Assembly: GCF_001436645.1 (NCBI RefSeq)
Contig: NZ_AYZI01000005.1
Coordinates: 52,819-116,818 of the forward strand
DNA: 64,000 nucleotides
Source of the DNA: Fructilactobacillus florum DSM 22689 = JCM 16035
GTDB lineage: Bacteria > Bacillota > Bacilli > Lactobacillales > Lactobacillaceae
Direction of reading: 5' to 3'
Both the position numbers and the translations under genes were made by a program. The notes beneath the pieces were generated by a model that saw only the letters and a program-made list of their open reading frames with translations, did not search any database and was not told the DNA's origin. This document shows, piece by piece, positions 1 to 12,450 of the stretch; position 1 is the stretch's first letter; the number at the start of each line of letters is the position of its first letter.

Positions 1-113
1 GTACAGCGTTGTCAAAAGCAGCTTTAAGTACGGCGATAGGACAACAACGAACGATTGTAGCAGTTACAGATCAAGGGTTTGCGAGGAAAATAAATGAACT
101 GATTAAAGAATAA
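1..113 (+). CDS. ylxQ: YlxQ-like L7Ae/L30e-family RNA-binding protein, C-terminal fragment
   Basis: The window opens inside this gene. The reading frame starting at base 3 gives 36 residues ending in KINELIKE and a TAA at 111-113. The stretch [12 protein letters not shown] resembles the C-terminal strand and helix of YlxQ, a small L7Ae-fold protein encoded between nusA/ylxR and infB in Firmicutes. Its position 14 bp upstream of infB fits. Only the tail is visible, so the assignment leans on gene order; it probably belongs to the same operon as infB. Confidence 0.7.
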   Translation, partial: TALSKAALSTAIGQQRTIVAVTDQGFARKINELIKE

Positions 114-127
114 AGGAGCGTGATTCC

Positions 128-2461
128 ATGGCGAAAAAACGAATCTACGAATTAGCAAAAGAGCTTAAATTACCAAGCAAAAGGGTTTTAGATGCAGCTC
201 AGGCACGTGAAATTGATGTAAAAAATCATATGGCAACCTTGGATGGTTCACAGGAGAAAACAGTGCGAGCATACTTACAACCACGCAAGGCAACTAATAA
301 TAAGCCAAAACCGGCTGCTAAACGAGCTACCACTCGTTCGCAAACGGACCAAGCAACGGCTTCTAAACCAGTGCGGTCAGCAAAAGCAAAGCCACAGGGA
401 AAGACGGCTACTACTCAACATCAGCAGCCACATTCAACTACACAAAAACCAACAACTGGAAAGAATCACAGTTCCCAGGGACAGCATCAAACTAAGACCA
501 AAACTACCGGCAACGGAACTGGCAAGTTTGGTGGAAGTCTAAAGCGAAGTAGTAATCCGAATGGAACTGCAAACAGTAACAAAAAGAAGCGTCGAAACCG
601 GAAAAATCGGACTAATCGCTTTAATAGCATGTATTCTAAAAACCAGCGAATTCGTCAGAATCATAAGAAAAAGGCGCCAACAGTTCGAAAAAATCGGCCG
701 TTACCAGAAGTGTTAGTTTATCAAGACGGAATGAATGCACAAGATTTGGGTAAGATTTTGCATCGTGAACCAGCAGAAATTATCAAAAAGTTATTCATGC
801 TTGGGATGATGGTTAATCAGAACCAATCATTAGATAAAGATGCGATCGAAGTTTTAGCTGACGACTACGGGATTAAGTCCCAAGAGAAAGAAACGGTCAA
901 TGTTTCTGATATTGATAAGTTTTTTGAAGAAGAGGAACAAAACAAAGACTATCAGGCTCCACGTCCACCAGTAGTTACAATTATGGGGCACGTTGACCAT
1001 GGGAAGACGACGTTATTAGATTACTTGCGCGACTCTCATATTACGGCTGGGGAAGCAGGGGGGATTACGCAGGCAATTGGTGCGTACCAGTTACATCATG
1101 ATGGTAAAATTATTACCTTCTTAGACACGCCTGGACACGCTGCCTTCACAGAAATGCGAGCTCGTGGTGCTAACGTGACTGATATTACCGTTTTAGTGGT
1201 TGCTGCCGATGATGGAGTGATGCCACAAACCGTTGAAGCAATCGATCATGCTAAGGCAGCCCAAACACCAATTATTGTTGCCGTTAATAAAATCGATAAG
1301 GCCGGTGCTAACCCTAACCATGTCAAAGAACAATTGATGAATTATGGCTTAGTGCCAGAAGATTATGGTGGCGATACGATTTTTGTTGATATTTCCGCTA
1401 AGAATGGAACGAATGTTGACGAATTGCTCAACATGATTCTTTTACAGTCCGATGTGATGGAATTACAGGCTAATCCTAAACAAAATGGAGCTGGTTCAGT
1501 GATTGAGGCTCGACTTGATCGGGGAAAAGGTCCAGTTGCCACTTTGTTGGTTCAGCAGGGAACTTTACACACGGGTGATCCAATTGTGGTTGGCGATACT
1601 TTTGGTCGGGTTCGAACAATGGCAAATGAACTTGGTCAGGATATTACGACCGCTACTCCCGCCACTCCAGTAGAAATTACAGGTTTGAATGGGGTTCCAG
1701 AAGCCGGTGATCGGTTTGTAGTCTTTAACGATGAAAAAACGGCGCGAACTGCTGGAGAAGAACGGGCTAAAGAAGCTCAGTTGGAAGAGCGAAAACAAAA
1801 TAATCGAGTCACGCTTGATAATCTGTTTGATTCCATGAAACAAGAGGATTTAAAACAAGTAAATGTGATTATTAAAGCTGATGTACAGGGATCTGTTGAA
1901 GCACTCGCTGATAGTCTTCGTAAAATCGATGTTTCTGGAGTTAATGTGAATGTCATTCATGCTTCGGTAGGAGCCGTCAATGAAAGTGATGTTGCGCTTG
2001 CCAAGGCTAGTAATGCAATTATCATCGGCTTTAATGTGCGTCCTACGCCTCAAGCAAAGAGCCAAGGAGAACTTGATAATGTTGACATTCGCTTATACCA
2101 GGTGATTTACAATGCCATTGATGATGTGACGGCCGCAATGAAAGGTAAACTTGATCCAACCTATGTTGAAGAAGTTACTGGGAATATTGAGGTACGTCAG
2201 CTTTATAAGGCTTCTTCTGTGGGTACGATTGCTGGTGGCATGGTTAGCGATGGTTTTGTTGCCAACGATAGCAAAGTTCATCTTATTCGAAATGGAGTCG
2301 TTAAGTATGATGGTGAACTTGGGAGCTTGAAACGGTTTAAAGACGATGTTAAGGAAGTTAAGCAGGGCCATGAATGTGGTTTAACCATTGAAAATTACAA
2401 TGACATTAAAGTTGGCGATGTGATTGAAGCTTATCGAATGAAAGAAGTTGCACCGCAATAA
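128..2461 (+). CDS. infB: translation initiation factor IF-2
   Basis: This 777-residue GTPase brings initiator fMet-tRNA to the 30S subunit and promotes subunit joining. An IF2_N-like N-terminus is followed by a low-complexity linker rich in Gln, Thr, Lys and Asn (about residues 50-190). The G domain follows with G1 GHVDHGKTT near residue 287, G3 DTPGH near 333 and NKID near 387. The remaining C-terminal half matches the beta-barrel and fMet-tRNA binding domains. Length is in the usual range for lactobacilli. ATG 128 follows AAGGAGCGTG with good spacing. It lies between ylxQ and rbfA, as in most Firmicutes nusA operons. Confidence 0.98.
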   Translation: MAKKRIYELAKELKLPSKRVLDAAQAREIDVKNHMATLDGSQEKTVRAYLQPRKATNNKPKPAAKRATTRSQTDQATASKPVRSAKAKPQGKTATTQHQQPHSTTQKPTTGKNHSSQGQHQTKTKTTGNGTGKFGGSLKRSSNPNGTANSNKKKRRNRKNRTNRFNSMYSKNQRIRQNHKKKAPTVRKNRPLPEVLVYQDGMNAQDLGKILHREPAEIIKKLFMLGMMVNQNQSLDKDAIEVLADDYGIKSQEKETVNVSDIDKFFEEEEQNKDYQAPRPPVVTIMGHVDHGKTTLLDYLRDSHITAGEAGGITQAIGAYQLHHDGKIITFLDTPGHAAFTEMRARGANVTDITVLVVAADDGVMPQTVEAIDHAKAAQTPIIVAVNKIDKAGANPNHVKEQLMNYGLVPEDYGGDTIFVDISAKNGTNVDELLNMILLQSDVMELQANPKQNGAGSVIEARLDRGKGPVATLLVQQGTLHTGDPIVVGDTFGRVRTMANELGQDITTATPATPVEITGLNGVPEAGDRFVVFNDEKTARTAGEERAKEAQLEERKQNNRVTLDNLFDSMKQEDLKQVNVIIKADVQGSVEALADSLRKIDVSGVNVNVIHASVGAVNESDVALAKASNAIIIGFNVRPTPQAKSQGELDNVDIRLYQVIYNAIDDVTAAMKGKLDPTYVEEVTGNIEVRQLYKASSVGTIAGGMVSDGFVANDSKVHLIRNGVVKYDGELGSLKRFKDDVKEVKQGHECGLTIENYNDIKVGDVIEAYRMKEVAPQ

Positions 2462-2479
2462 TTTTAAGAGGTGAGAAAC

Positions 2480-2827
2480 ATGGCACAGTATCGCGTTGGT
2501 CGGTTGCAACAAGAGATTCAAAAAGAAGTTGATGATATCTTGTTAAAGCGAGTACGAGACCCACGAGTACAAGGAGTTACCATTACTGGAGTAAAGGCAA
2601 CTGGTGATCTTCAGCAGGCTACGATTTATTACAGTATTTTGTCCGATGACCAGCAAGAACAAGAAAAAGTGCAACAAGGACTGGATAAAGCTACTGGATT
2701 AATTAGAGGAGAACTTGGTCATCGCCTTAGTATTTATGTTACTCCAGAGATTCACTTTGAGTTAGATCAGTCGGTTCAATATGGAAATAAGATTGATCAA
2801 CTAATTAACAAATTAAACCGTAACTAG
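2480..2827 (+). CDS. rbfA: 30S ribosome-binding factor A
   Basis: RbfA is a small KH-fold protein that binds the 30S subunit and helps 16S rRNA 5'-end maturation and cold adaptation. The 115-residue product begins MAQYRVGRLQQEIQKEV and contains the family core RVRDPRVQGVTITGV. An upstream in-frame GTG at 2471 lies inside the ribosome-binding site (AAGAGGTG), so ATG 2480 is the more likely start. It lies 18 bp after infB and is probably co-transcribed with it. An intrinsic terminator follows directly. Confidence 0.96.
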   Translation: MAQYRVGRLQQEIQKEVDDILLKRVRDPRVQGVTITGVKATGDLQQATIYYSILSDDQQEQEKVQQGLDKATGLIRGELGHRLSIYVTPEIHFELDQSVQYGNKIDQLINKLNRN

Positions 2828-2828
2828 C

Positions 2829-2861
2829 AAAAATGACTGAGATCAATCTCAGTCATTTTTA
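2829..2861 (+). terminator. intrinsic terminator after rbfA
   Basis: The inverted repeat AAAATGACTGAGAT / ATCTCAGTCATTTT (14-bp stem, 2-nt loop) ends in a T-run just downstream of the rbfA stop. It separates rbfA from truB, which is usually in the same operon. A short in-frame extension of truB runs through this hairpin and is not considered coding. Confidence 0.85.
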
Positions 2862-2883
2862 CGTACATAAGGAGCGTGTGGAA

Positions 2884-3795
2884 ATGATTAGTGGCATAAT
2901 TCCGCTAAATAAACCGGTAGGAATGACTAGTTTTGATTGTGTTAGTCGGATTCGCCACCTTTATAACCAGAAGCGGGTGGGACACAGTGGCACCCTCGAT
3001 CCGAATGTTAACGGGGTACTACCCATCTGCTTGGGATATGCAACCAAACTAGTTGATAATTTAATGGCTACGGGTAAAATCTACCAGGGAGCAATTACAT
3101 TAGGATTTGCAACGACTACAGAAGATTTAGATGGAACGATTATTGCAACTGATTTTGACTTTAAGCCATTAACAGACCAGCAAATTAATAATGGGCTCCA
3201 ACATTTTTTGGGGGATACGATCCAAATCCCACCAATGTATTCGGCAGTCAAAGTTAAGGGACGTCGTCTTTATGACTATGCTCGTCATGGGGAAACAGTT
3301 GAGCGTCCGAGACGACAGATTAAGATCACCAATTTTCAACAGCGATGCGCTAGTTGGATCGATCCTATTTCAAAAACTCAAACTATTTATTTCACGGTAC
3401 ATTGCAGTAAAGGAACCTATGTACGAACACTAGCGGTTGACTTTGGAAAGTATTTTGGAGTTCCAGCAGTAATGACGCAGTTAACTCGCATGATGAGCGG
3501 TGGGTTTACTCTAGCAGAGACAGTTACCTTGGAGGAATTGGAGCAGGCCGCCCAAACCGGGCAACTTGCAGAAAAAATCCAACCCCTCGGACGGGCTTTG
3601 CAGGGACTGCCAACCCGAGAGCTAACAGCATCTCAATTTGAGCGAGTTCAGCATGGTGGTTTTTTAGATGCACGTGAGTTGGCTAGTCAAAAACCAATTT
3701 TAGTCTTGCGCTATAATAATGAGGATCGTGCGACCTATCACTTAGATCAAAGCAAACAACAGTATCGTCCTGAAAAAATGTTTAGATTGAATTAG
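2884..3795 (+). CDS. truB: tRNA pseudouridine(55) synthase
   Basis: TruB converts U55 in the T-loop of tRNAs to pseudouridine. The 303-residue product begins MISGIIPLNKPVGMTSFD and carries the catalytic block GHSGTLDP with Asp39. The motif CSKGTYVRTLA lies in the middle. The start is ATG 2884 because it follows AAGGAG with suitable spacing; the frame is open further upstream, but only through a terminator hairpin. It is followed 8 bp later by ribF, the usual truB-ribF pair. Confidence 0.97.
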   Translation: MISGIIPLNKPVGMTSFDCVSRIRHLYNQKRVGHSGTLDPNVNGVLPICLGYATKLVDNLMATGKIYQGAITLGFATTTEDLDGTIIATDFDFKPLTDQQINNGLQHFLGDTIQIPPMYSAVKVKGRRLYDYARHGETVERPRRQIKITNFQQRCASWIDPISKTQTIYFTVHCSKGTYVRTLAVDFGKYFGVPAVMTQLTRMMSGGFTLAETVTLEELEQAAQTGQLAEKIQPLGRALQGLPTRELTASQFERVQHGGFLDARELASQKPILVLRYNNEDRATYHLDQSKQQYRPEKMFRLN

Positions 3796-3803
3796 AGGAA
3801 ATT

Positions 3804-4736
3804 ATGAAAGTAGTTAAGATTGCATATCCACAACAACTCCCGGTTTTTGGTGGGCAGCCATTGGTTTTAGCAATGGGATTCTTTGATGGAGTCCATCGGG
3901 GGCACCAACAGGTTTTACAACAGGCTGCGGACCTTGCTCATCAGAAACAAGTACCGTTAGCAGTTTTGACCTATGATCATCATCCGGCCTTAGTTTACCA
4001 AAAGCTTGATGGTGATGCCGGGCGTTATTTAACCTTGTGGGAGCGAAAACAAGAATTATTAGCACAGCAGGGTGTCGATCAGATTTATCAAATTAATTAT
4101 AACTTTGCGTTTCAAGCACAAACGCCACAGCAGTTCGTTGATCGGTTTTTGCTACCATTACATCCGATTGCAGTTGTAGCAGGTTTTGACCATACATATG
4201 GGACAAACCAGGCAGATATGGATCATCTAGAGTCCTATAGTCATCAGCAGTTTTCAGTAGTAAAGGTCGGGCAAGCCTCCCTTGGGGGTGCCAAAATTAG
4301 TTCGACTGACATTCGCCAATCCTTAGCAATGGGGAAGTTGACCTTGGTTAACCAGGCGCTTGGATACCAGTTTGAAACAACGGGGACGGTGATTCACGGC
4401 TTTGCTCGAGGGAGAAAATTAGGTTTTCCAACGGCAAATATTCAACATAGTGAATTGCAACGGTTACCAGCTGAGGGTGTTTATGTGGTTCAAATTGCGG
4501 TCAATGGTCGGTGGTATCAGGGAATGGCTTCAATCGGACGTAATACAACCTTTGGTGATCATAATCCAATTACGGTAGAAATCAATATTTTGGATTTTAA
4601 TCAAAACATTTATGGAAATCAGGTTCAGATTCGCTGGTTACAAAAGTTGAGAGATAATGTTAAGTATCAGGGCGAAGCCGCTTTGATTGAGCAACTTAAG
4701 CTTGATAAAATTGCCACTATAAATTATTTTAAATAG
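3804..4736 (+). CDS. ribF: bifunctional riboflavin kinase / FAD synthetase
   Basis: RibF makes FMN from riboflavin and then FAD. The 310-residue protein has an N-terminal FMN adenylyltransferase domain with GFFDGVHRGHQ near residues 25-35, and a C-terminal flavokinase domain with GFARGRKLGFPTANI near residues 199-213. Length is normal for the family. It is co-directional with truB at 8 bp spacing. Together with RibU and RibT encoded near 45-48 kb it points to riboflavin being imported and converted; no de novo riboflavin genes are in this window. Confidence 0.97.
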   Translation: MKVVKIAYPQQLPVFGGQPLVLAMGFFDGVHRGHQQVLQQAADLAHQKQVPLAVLTYDHHPALVYQKLDGDAGRYLTLWERKQELLAQQGVDQIYQINYNFAFQAQTPQQFVDRFLLPLHPIAVVAGFDHTYGTNQADMDHLESYSHQQFSVVKVGQASLGGAKISSTDIRQSLAMGKLTLVNQALGYQFETTGTVIHGFARGRKLGFPTANIQHSELQRLPAEGVYVVQIAVNGRWYQGMASIGRNTTFGDHNPITVEINILDFNQNIYGNQVQIRWLQKLRDNVKYQGEAALIEQLKLDKIATINYFK

Positions 4737-4760
4737 TCAGCATTAATTTGACCTTATTTC

Positions 4761-4789
4761 TTGACGCCTGTGACATTCCTTGTTAAAGT
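4761..4789 (+). promoter_or_regulatory. sigma-A promoter of the hrcA operon
   Basis: TTGACG (4761-4766), a 17-bp spacer and TAAAGT (4784-4789) form a plausible vegetative promoter. The predicted start near 4796 places the CIRCE operator at about +5, the usual arrangement for HrcA repression. Confidence 0.7.
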
Positions 4790-4800
4790 ATATTTGTACC

Positions 4801-4827
4801 TTAGCACTTGGAGTGCTAGAGTGCTAA
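4801..4827 (+). promoter_or_regulatory. CIRCE operator (HrcA binding site)
   Basis: TTAGCACTT - 9 bp - GAGTGCTAA matches the CIRCE consensus TTAGCACTC-N9-GAGTGCTAA with one mismatch in the left arm. It sits between the promoter and the hrcA start codon. HrcA binding here should repress hrcA, grpE, dnaK and, by read-through, dnaJ, with release on heat shock. Confidence 0.96.
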
Positions 4828-4842
4828 AAAGAGGTGGTGAAG

Positions 4843-5877
4843 ATGCTCACTGAAAGGCAGAGCTTGATCTTAAAGCAAATTGTTGACACTTATTCTGCGA
4901 CTGGAGAACCAGTCGGATCGAAATCACTGGCACAGCGACTTCCAATTAGGGTTAGCTCAGCTACGATTCGCAATGACATGAGTATTTTAAGTGCAAACGA
5001 TTACATTGAGAAGCTGCATACTTCATCAGGGAGAGTACCATCCGAACGGGGTTATCGGTATTATCTTGATCATCTTGCAGAACCAGCTCCACCAGATGCT
5101 CAGTACCAGCAATACATTCAAGAGTTGCTCGGTGGTTCATTTCAACAGCTTGATGATATTGTCAGGCAATCAGCAGAGGTTCTTTCGGAGTTGACTGAGT
5201 ATCCGGCGATTACTATTAGTCCGGAATCACAAACTGGTGAAATTGTTCAACACCTTCAGGTTTTAAAATTAAATGGCCACCATCTTATGGCTGTCGTGAT
5301 TATGAATACCGGTCAGGTTGAAAATCAGGCATTTGTGGTTCATGAGGATTGGAGCACGGCACAGCTTGAGAAAGCTACTAATATTCTCAATGAAACATAT
5401 GCTGAGCAACCATTTTCATTAGTGGTTAAAGACTTAGCAACTAATCGCTTGCAATCCCTAGCAGCGGTAGTTCCAAATCTTGCAGTTCTTAGACATGTTT
5501 TCCAGTATGTTTTGCAAAAGTTCACTCGGGATCAATTTTTCTTGAGCGGACGTACTAAACTATTTCCTGTTGGAGTTGCCAATGCAGATGATTACGGACA
5601 GTCTAATTCGCTGGTAGATATTAATGATGATTTGTTATCAATTGTGGATGGGGTTATTAGCCCCCTATCAGTTCAACTAGGTTTTGAACTGCCCAATAAT
5701 TCATTACGATCTTATAGCATTGTCAGCGGACTTTATGACGTTGGTGTTCATGGAATTGGTAGGATTGCAATTATTGGTCCAACGCGGATGGAATATCCGA
5801 AAGTAATGGGCTTAGTCGATGCGTTTCGAACTGAATTACAGAATCGTATCAGTGGTTATTACCATGGATATGAATAA
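4843..5877 (+). CDS. hrcA: heat-inducible transcription repressor HrcA
   Basis: HrcA represses CIRCE-controlled chaperone operons. The product is 344 residues. An N-terminal winged-helix region contains LTERQSLILKQIV and SSATIRNDM, followed by HTSSGRVPSERGYRYYLDHL, a family hallmark; a GAF-like and dimerisation region follows. ATG 4843 is preceded by GAGGTGGTG; the GTG codons just upstream lie in the ribosome-binding site. It is the first gene of hrcA-grpE-dnaK-(dnaJ) and is itself under the CIRCE at 4801. Confidence 0.97.
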   Translation: MLTERQSLILKQIVDTYSATGEPVGSKSLAQRLPIRVSSATIRNDMSILSANDYIEKLHTSSGRVPSERGYRYYLDHLAEPAPPDAQYQQYIQELLGGSFQQLDDIVRQSAEVLSELTEYPAITISPESQTGEIVQHLQVLKLNGHHLMAVVIMNTGQVENQAFVVHEDWSTAQLEKATNILNETYAEQPFSLVVKDLATNRLQSLAAVVPNLAVLRHVFQYVLQKFTRDQFFLSGRTKLFPVGVANADDYGQSNSLVDINDDLLSIVDGVISPLSVQLGFELPNNSLRSYSIVSGLYDVGVHGIGRIAIIGPTRMEYPKVMGLVDAFRTELQNRISGYYHGYE

Positions 5878-5892
5878 AAGGGGAGGATTAAG

Positions 5893-6459
5893 ATGTCAAC
5901 AGAGCATGACAAGCAACAGAAATCTAAACAAGTTGATGAAACAGTTGCTAATAAAGCTAAAGCTAAAAAAGAAGCTCCTGTTAATGAAGCAACTGTTGAT
6001 CCTGCCACAGAAAAAATCAAACAATTGCAGGCAAAGTTAGATCAAACTCAAAATGATTATTTGCGTGCTCAGGCAGAGATTCAAAACATTGAAAAAAGTA
6101 ATCGAAAAGAACGAGAGGCGCTGGCTAAATACGGTGCACAGGATCTCGCCAAGGAAGTAGTACCAGTCCTTGATGACTTGGATCGAGCGCTTACTGTGAA
6201 AGTAAATGATGACAGCGGGAAACAGCTCAAAAATGGGATTGAGATCGTTCAGCAGCATTTAAAAAAAGCTCTGCAGGATAATCAAATCACTGAAATTAAG
6301 GCTGTCGGTGAACCGTTTGATCCAAATCAGCATCAAGCAATTCAAACAGTTGCTGTTAGTGAGGAACATCCTAAAAACACGGTCGTGCAGGTCTTGCAGA
6401 CCGGGTATTTACTTGACGATCGGGTGTTACGACCAGCAATGGTAGTTGTTGCTCAGTAG
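5893..6459 (+). CDS. grpE: nucleotide exchange factor GrpE
   Basis: GrpE releases ADP from DnaK. The 188-residue product has a charged, Lys- and Glu-rich N-terminus of about 45 residues and a long coiled-coil (KIKQLQAKLDQTQNDYLRAQ). The signature AEIQNIEKSNRKERE and the C-terminal beta domain ending VLRPAMVVVAQ follow. An AGGGGAGGA-type ribosome-binding site precedes ATG 5893. It is 15 bp from hrcA and 36 bp from dnaK, in the same heat-shock operon. Confidence 0.97.
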   Translation: MSTEHDKQQKSKQVDETVANKAKAKKEAPVNEATVDPATEKIKQLQAKLDQTQNDYLRAQAEIQNIEKSNRKEREALAKYGAQDLAKEVVPVLDDLDRALTVKVNDDSGKQLKNGIEIVQQHLKKALQDNQITEIKAVGEPFDPNQHQAIQTVAVSEEHPKNTVVQVLQTGYLLDDRVLRPAMVVVAQ

Positions 6460-6477
6460 TGGGATATAATAAAATAA

Positions 6478-8343
<1,866 letters not shown>

Positions 8344-8370
8344 TCCGATTCAAGAGCTGTTATAACTGGT

Positions 8371-8408
8371 AAAAAGCCAAAGCCTCGTTGAATTGCTTTG
8401 GCTTTTTG
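8371..8408 (+). terminator. intrinsic terminator between dnaK and dnaJ
   Basis: A perfect 13-bp stem AAAAAGCCAAAGC / GCTTTGGCTTTTT with an 11-nt loop ends in T residues. I saw no convincing promoter between this hairpin and dnaJ, so dnaJ probably depends on partial read-through. Confidence 0.9.
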
Positions 8409-8442
8409 TTGTAAGAAGCGGATTACGGCTTGGAGGCTAATG

Positions 8443-9579
8443 ATGGCGGAGAAAAATTATTATGACGTATTAGGAGTTGCAAAAGATGCCTCTGAAAAGG
8501 ATATCAATCATGCTTATCGTCATTTATCAAAAAAATATCATCCGGATCTGAATAAGGAACCCGGAGCTGAAGCAAAATTTAAAGAAATAACAGAGGCTTA
8601 TGAGGTTCTAAGTGATCAACAAAAACGTGCTAATTATGATCAATATGGTTCTGCTGATGGTCCACAAGGATTTGGTGGAAATGGCGGAGCTGGTGCTGGT
8701 GGCTTTGGCGGAGGCGCTGGCTATAGTGACTTTTCAGATATTTTTAGTGATTTGTTTGGTGGCGGACGTCGTCAACAACAAGATCCCAGTGCTCCGAAAA
8801 GAGGTCGAGATCTACAATACGAATTAACTTTAACGTTTGAAGAAGCTATTTTCGGTAAAAAAACTAAGATTAGGTATCACCGAGCCGCACAATGTTCTGA
8901 TTGTCATGGTACCGGGGCTAAACCGGGGACGACTCCGGAAACCTGTCCAGATTGTCATGGTAGTGGTGCAATTACACGAACGGTGAATACCCCGATGGGG
9001 CAAATGCAGACGCAAGCGAGCTGTCCTCGGTGTCAGGGAACCGGTAAAATCATTAAGGAAAAGTGTCCTAAATGTGGTGGAACTGGTCACTTAGAGGAAC
9101 AGCATCAAGTTGAGGTTGATGTTCCTGCTGGAGTTGAAGAGGGACAACAAATGCGCTTGCAGTCACAAGGTGATGCTGGTGAGAATGGAGGACCATACGG
9201 CGATCTCTACATTGTCTTTCGAGTCCTTGCTAGTAAAGACTTCGAACGAGATGGTTCAACCATTTACTACAATAAAGCGATTGATTTTACCGATGCCGCT
9301 CTCGGCAATGAAATTGATGTTAAGACAGTCCATGGAAATGGAAAACTAACCATCCCAGCCGGTACCAACACTGGGACGGTGTTTAAATTAAAGGGTAAGG
9401 GGGCTCCCCGCCTGCATAGTAATGCAAAGGGGGATGAGTTGGTCAAGGTAACCATCAAGACCCCAAAGAAACTATCATCTGATCAAAAACTTGCTCTGCG
9501 TGCTTTTGCCGAAGCAAGTGGTGATCATTCAAGTGCAAATAAAGGTTTCTTTGAAAAATTAAAGGATAAATTAAAATAA
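8443..9579 (+). CDS. dnaJ: J-domain co-chaperone DnaJ
   Basis: DnaJ stimulates the DnaK ATPase and delivers clients. The product is 378 residues from ATG 8443. The J domain has HPD at residues 33-35. A Gly/Phe-rich region (about 70-115) follows. Four CxxCxGxG zinc repeats (CSDCHGTG, CPDCHGSG, CPRCQGTG, CPKCGGTG) span about 150-215, and the C-terminal substrate-binding domains complete it. Two ATGs (8440 and 8443) follow GGAGG; the second has the better spacing. An open frame back to 8398 runs through the preceding terminator and is unlikely to be translated. Confidence 0.97.
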   Translation: MAEKNYYDVLGVAKDASEKDINHAYRHLSKKYHPDLNKEPGAEAKFKEITEAYEVLSDQQKRANYDQYGSADGPQGFGGNGGAGAGGFGGGAGYSDFSDIFSDLFGGGRRQQQDPSAPKRGRDLQYELTLTFEEAIFGKKTKIRYHRAAQCSDCHGTGAKPGTTPETCPDCHGSGAITRTVNTPMGQMQTQASCPRCQGTGKIIKEKCPKCGGTGHLEEQHQVEVDVPAGVEEGQQMRLQSQGDAGENGGPYGDLYIVFRVLASKDFERDGSTIYYNKAIDFTDAALGNEIDVKTVHGNGKLTIPAGTNTGTVFKLKGKGAPRLHSNAKGDELVKVTIKTPKKLSSDQKLALRAFAEASGDHSSANKGFFEKLKDKLK

Positions 9580-9618
9580 CAAATTCGGGGTAGATGAAAA
9601 TCTACCCCGAATTTGTTT
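9579..9618 (+). terminator. intrinsic terminator after dnaJ
   Basis: A 17-bp perfect stem ACAAATTCGGGGTAGAT / ATCTACCCCGAATTTGT with loop GAAA starts at the last base of the dnaJ stop codon. The 3' arm overlaps the likely -35 box of lepA. Confidence 0.9.
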
Positions 9619-9641
9619 CCATCGGGGCAGCTTGCTATAAT
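9613..9641 (+). promoter_or_regulatory. lepA promoter
   Basis: TTGTTT (9613-9618), a 17-bp spacer and TATAAT (9636-9641), with TG one base upstream of the -10 (TGcTATAAT). The -35 lies in the 3' arm and T-tail of the dnaJ terminator. Confidence 0.65.
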
Positions 9642-9684
9642 TGAAATAATCATTAAGAGTTGCAGCAGAAAGCAGGTACGAAAC

Positions 9685-11517
9685 GTGAACTATGATGAAA
9701 TGAACGTAAGACAAAAACGGATTCGGAATTTTGCGATTGTTGCTCATATTGATCATGGCAAATCAACCCTTGCCGATCGGATTCTAGAGTTAACAGAAAC
9801 TGTTTCAAAACGAGAAATGAAAAACCAACTCCTAGATAATATGGATTTAGAGCGGGAACGCGGAATTACGATTAAGTTAAATGCAGTGGAATTAACTTAT
9901 CATGGGCAGGATGGAGTTGATTACGTCTTTCATCTAATCGATACCCCCGGTCATGTGGATTTTTCCTACGAAGTTTCTCGGAGTTTGGCCGCTTGTGAGG
10001 GGGCAATTTTAGTTGTAGATGCGACACAGGGGATTCAAGCCCAAACCTTAGCAAATGTTTATTTGGCACTTGATGATGATTTGGAAATTTTGCCGGTAAT
10101 CAATAAAGTAGATCTGCCCTCAGCTGAACCAGAAAAAGTTAAGCAGGAGATTAAAGATGTGATTGGAATTGATGCTAGTGAGGCCATTGAGATTAGTGCT
10201 AAAACTGGTTTACATGTCGATCAAGTTCTAGAAGCAATTGTAGCAAGGATTCCAGCACCAACTGGCCGCATTGAAGCTCCCTTAAAAGCATTAGTGTTTG
10301 ATTCTATCTATGACGATTATCGAGGTGTGGTCTTGAGTGTTCGATTATTCGCTGGAACCGTACAGGCGGGGGATCGAATCTCATTAATGAATAGTAAAAC
10401 AGAATATGAAGTGACGGAAGTGGGGGTTAATTCGCCCCATCCAATTGCTCGCGATTACCTTATGGCTGGGGATGTCGGGTACCTAACAGCTAGCATCAAA
10501 GATATTACTAAAACACGTGTCGGAGATACGGTTACTAAAGTAAACAATCCAACGGAACAAGCTTTGCCTGGTTATCGAGAGATGATTCCGATGGTTTATG
10601 CCGGTTTATATCCTACCGATAACGCAAAATTCGAAGATCTGCGCGAGGCCTTAGAAAAGCTTAAATTAAATGATGCTGCGCTTGAATTTGAACCAGAGGT
10701 ATCAGAGGCTTTGGGGTTCGGTTTTCGCTGTGGCTTTTTAGGGTTGTTGCATATGGATGTAGTTCAGGAGCGATTAGAGCGAGAATTTGATGTTGATCTA
10801 ATTACAACTGCCCCTTCAGTTACTTACCGAGTGGAACTAAATTCTGATGAAACAGTTGAAGTTGAAAATCCAGCTGAAATGCCAGATGCCTCACAAATCA
10901 GAGCTATTCTAGAACCCTATGTTAAAGCGACGGTGATGGTTCCAAATGAATATGTAGGGGCGGTAATGAAGCTTTGCCAGGCGCGCCGGGGTCAATTTGT
11001 AACTATGGATTACTTAGACAGCACTCGAGTTAATGTAATCTATCAGATGCCGCTATCAGAAATCATTTTTAATTTCTTCAATAAATTAAAAGCCAGTACC
11101 CGTGGATATGCGTCACTTGACTATGAAGTTAGTGAATATCAAAAAAGTGATTTAGTAAAAGTTGATATTTTATTAAATGGTGATCAAGTCGATGCCTTAA
11201 GTTTCATTTCCCATCACCAGTTTGCTGAGGAACGTAGTCGAGAAATTGTGAGAAAGCTAAAAGAAATTATTCCACGACAAAATTTTGAGATTCCAATTCA
11301 AGCCGCGATTGGTGCTAAGATTATTGCCCGAACTAATATTAAAGCGTATCGAAAAGATGTAACAGCTCGGATTCATACGGGTGATCCTGATCGAAGAGCA
11401 AAGCTTTTAGAAAAACAGAAACGTGGGAAAAAGCGAATGAAATCAGTTGGAAAGGTTGAAATTCCACAAGCTGCGTTTATGACAGTATTACAAACCGATG
11501 AAGAACAGGAAAACTAA
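9685..11517 (+). CDS. lepA: elongation factor 4 (LepA), ribosomal GTPase
   Basis: LepA is an EF-G-like GTPase that acts on stalled or assembling ribosomes. The 610-residue product has G1 AHIDHGKST at residues 20-28, [12 protein letters not shown] and NKVDL. The LepA-specific C-terminal domain ends with [20 protein letters not shown] 9685 is chosen because the preceding bases hold a weak Shine-Dalgarno and the resulting N-terminus matches relatives; an ATG at 9700 is the alternative. The frame is open upstream to 9613 but overlaps promoter and terminator. Monocistronic. Confidence 0.96.
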   Translation: MNYDEMNVRQKRIRNFAIVAHIDHGKSTLADRILELTETVSKREMKNQLLDNMDLERERGITIKLNAVELTYHGQDGVDYVFHLIDTPGHVDFSYEVSRSLAACEGAILVVDATQGIQAQTLANVYLALDDDLEILPVINKVDLPSAEPEKVKQEIKDVIGIDASEAIEISAKTGLHVDQVLEAIVARIPAPTGRIEAPLKALVFDSIYDDYRGVVLSVRLFAGTVQAGDRISLMNSKTEYEVTEVGVNSPHPIARDYLMAGDVGYLTASIKDITKTRVGDTVTKVNNPTEQALPGYREMIPMVYAGLYPTDNAKFEDLREALEKLKLNDAALEFEPEVSEALGFGFRCGFLGLLHMDVVQERLEREFDVDLITTAPSVTYRVELNSDETVEVENPAEMPDASQIRAILEPYVKATVMVPNEYVGAVMKLCQARRGQFVTMDYLDSTRVNVIYQMPLSEIIFNFFNKLKASTRGYASLDYEVSEYQKSDLVKVDILLNGDQVDALSFISHHQFAEERSREIVRKLKEIIPRQNFEIPIQAAIGAKIIARTNIKAYRKDVTARIHTGDPDRRAKLLEKQKRGKKRMKSVGKVEIPQAAFMTVLQTDEEQEN

Positions 11518-11559
11518 GCTGATTATTTGACTACTGAATAATTATTTTGTGAAATATAG

Positions 11560-11565
11560 TATAAT
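11560..11565 (+). promoter_or_regulatory. putative -10 box of the acetoin reductase gene
   Basis: TATAAT lies 36 bp before the ATG. No good -35 stands at 16-18 bp; a TTGACT at 11527-11532 is too far (27 bp). The promoter is therefore tentative. Confidence 0.4.
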
Positions 11566-11576
11566 AATGGTTGTAA

Positions 11577-12374
<798 letters not shown>

Positions 12375-12422
12375 ACGGGCAGCAATTAAAATTTGAATAT
12401 GGCAGTCAAACCATGCTTTACA

Positions 12423-12449
12423 AAAGAATCCATAGCGGGTTCTTTTTTT
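12423..12449 (+). terminator. intrinsic terminator after budC
   Basis: Stem AAAGAATCC / GGGTTCTTT (9 bp, one G-T pair), 5-nt loop, then T-run to 12449. Confidence 0.8.
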
Positions 12450-12450
12450 G

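Noticed and set aside
2833..2883. Longer N-terminus for truB
   Set aside because: The added 17 codons lie in the rbfA terminator hairpin; ATG 2884 has a proper ribosome-binding site.
6465..6470. TATAAT between grpE and dnaK as a separate dnaK promoter
   Set aside because: No -35 at proper spacing and no extended TG; insufficient to call.
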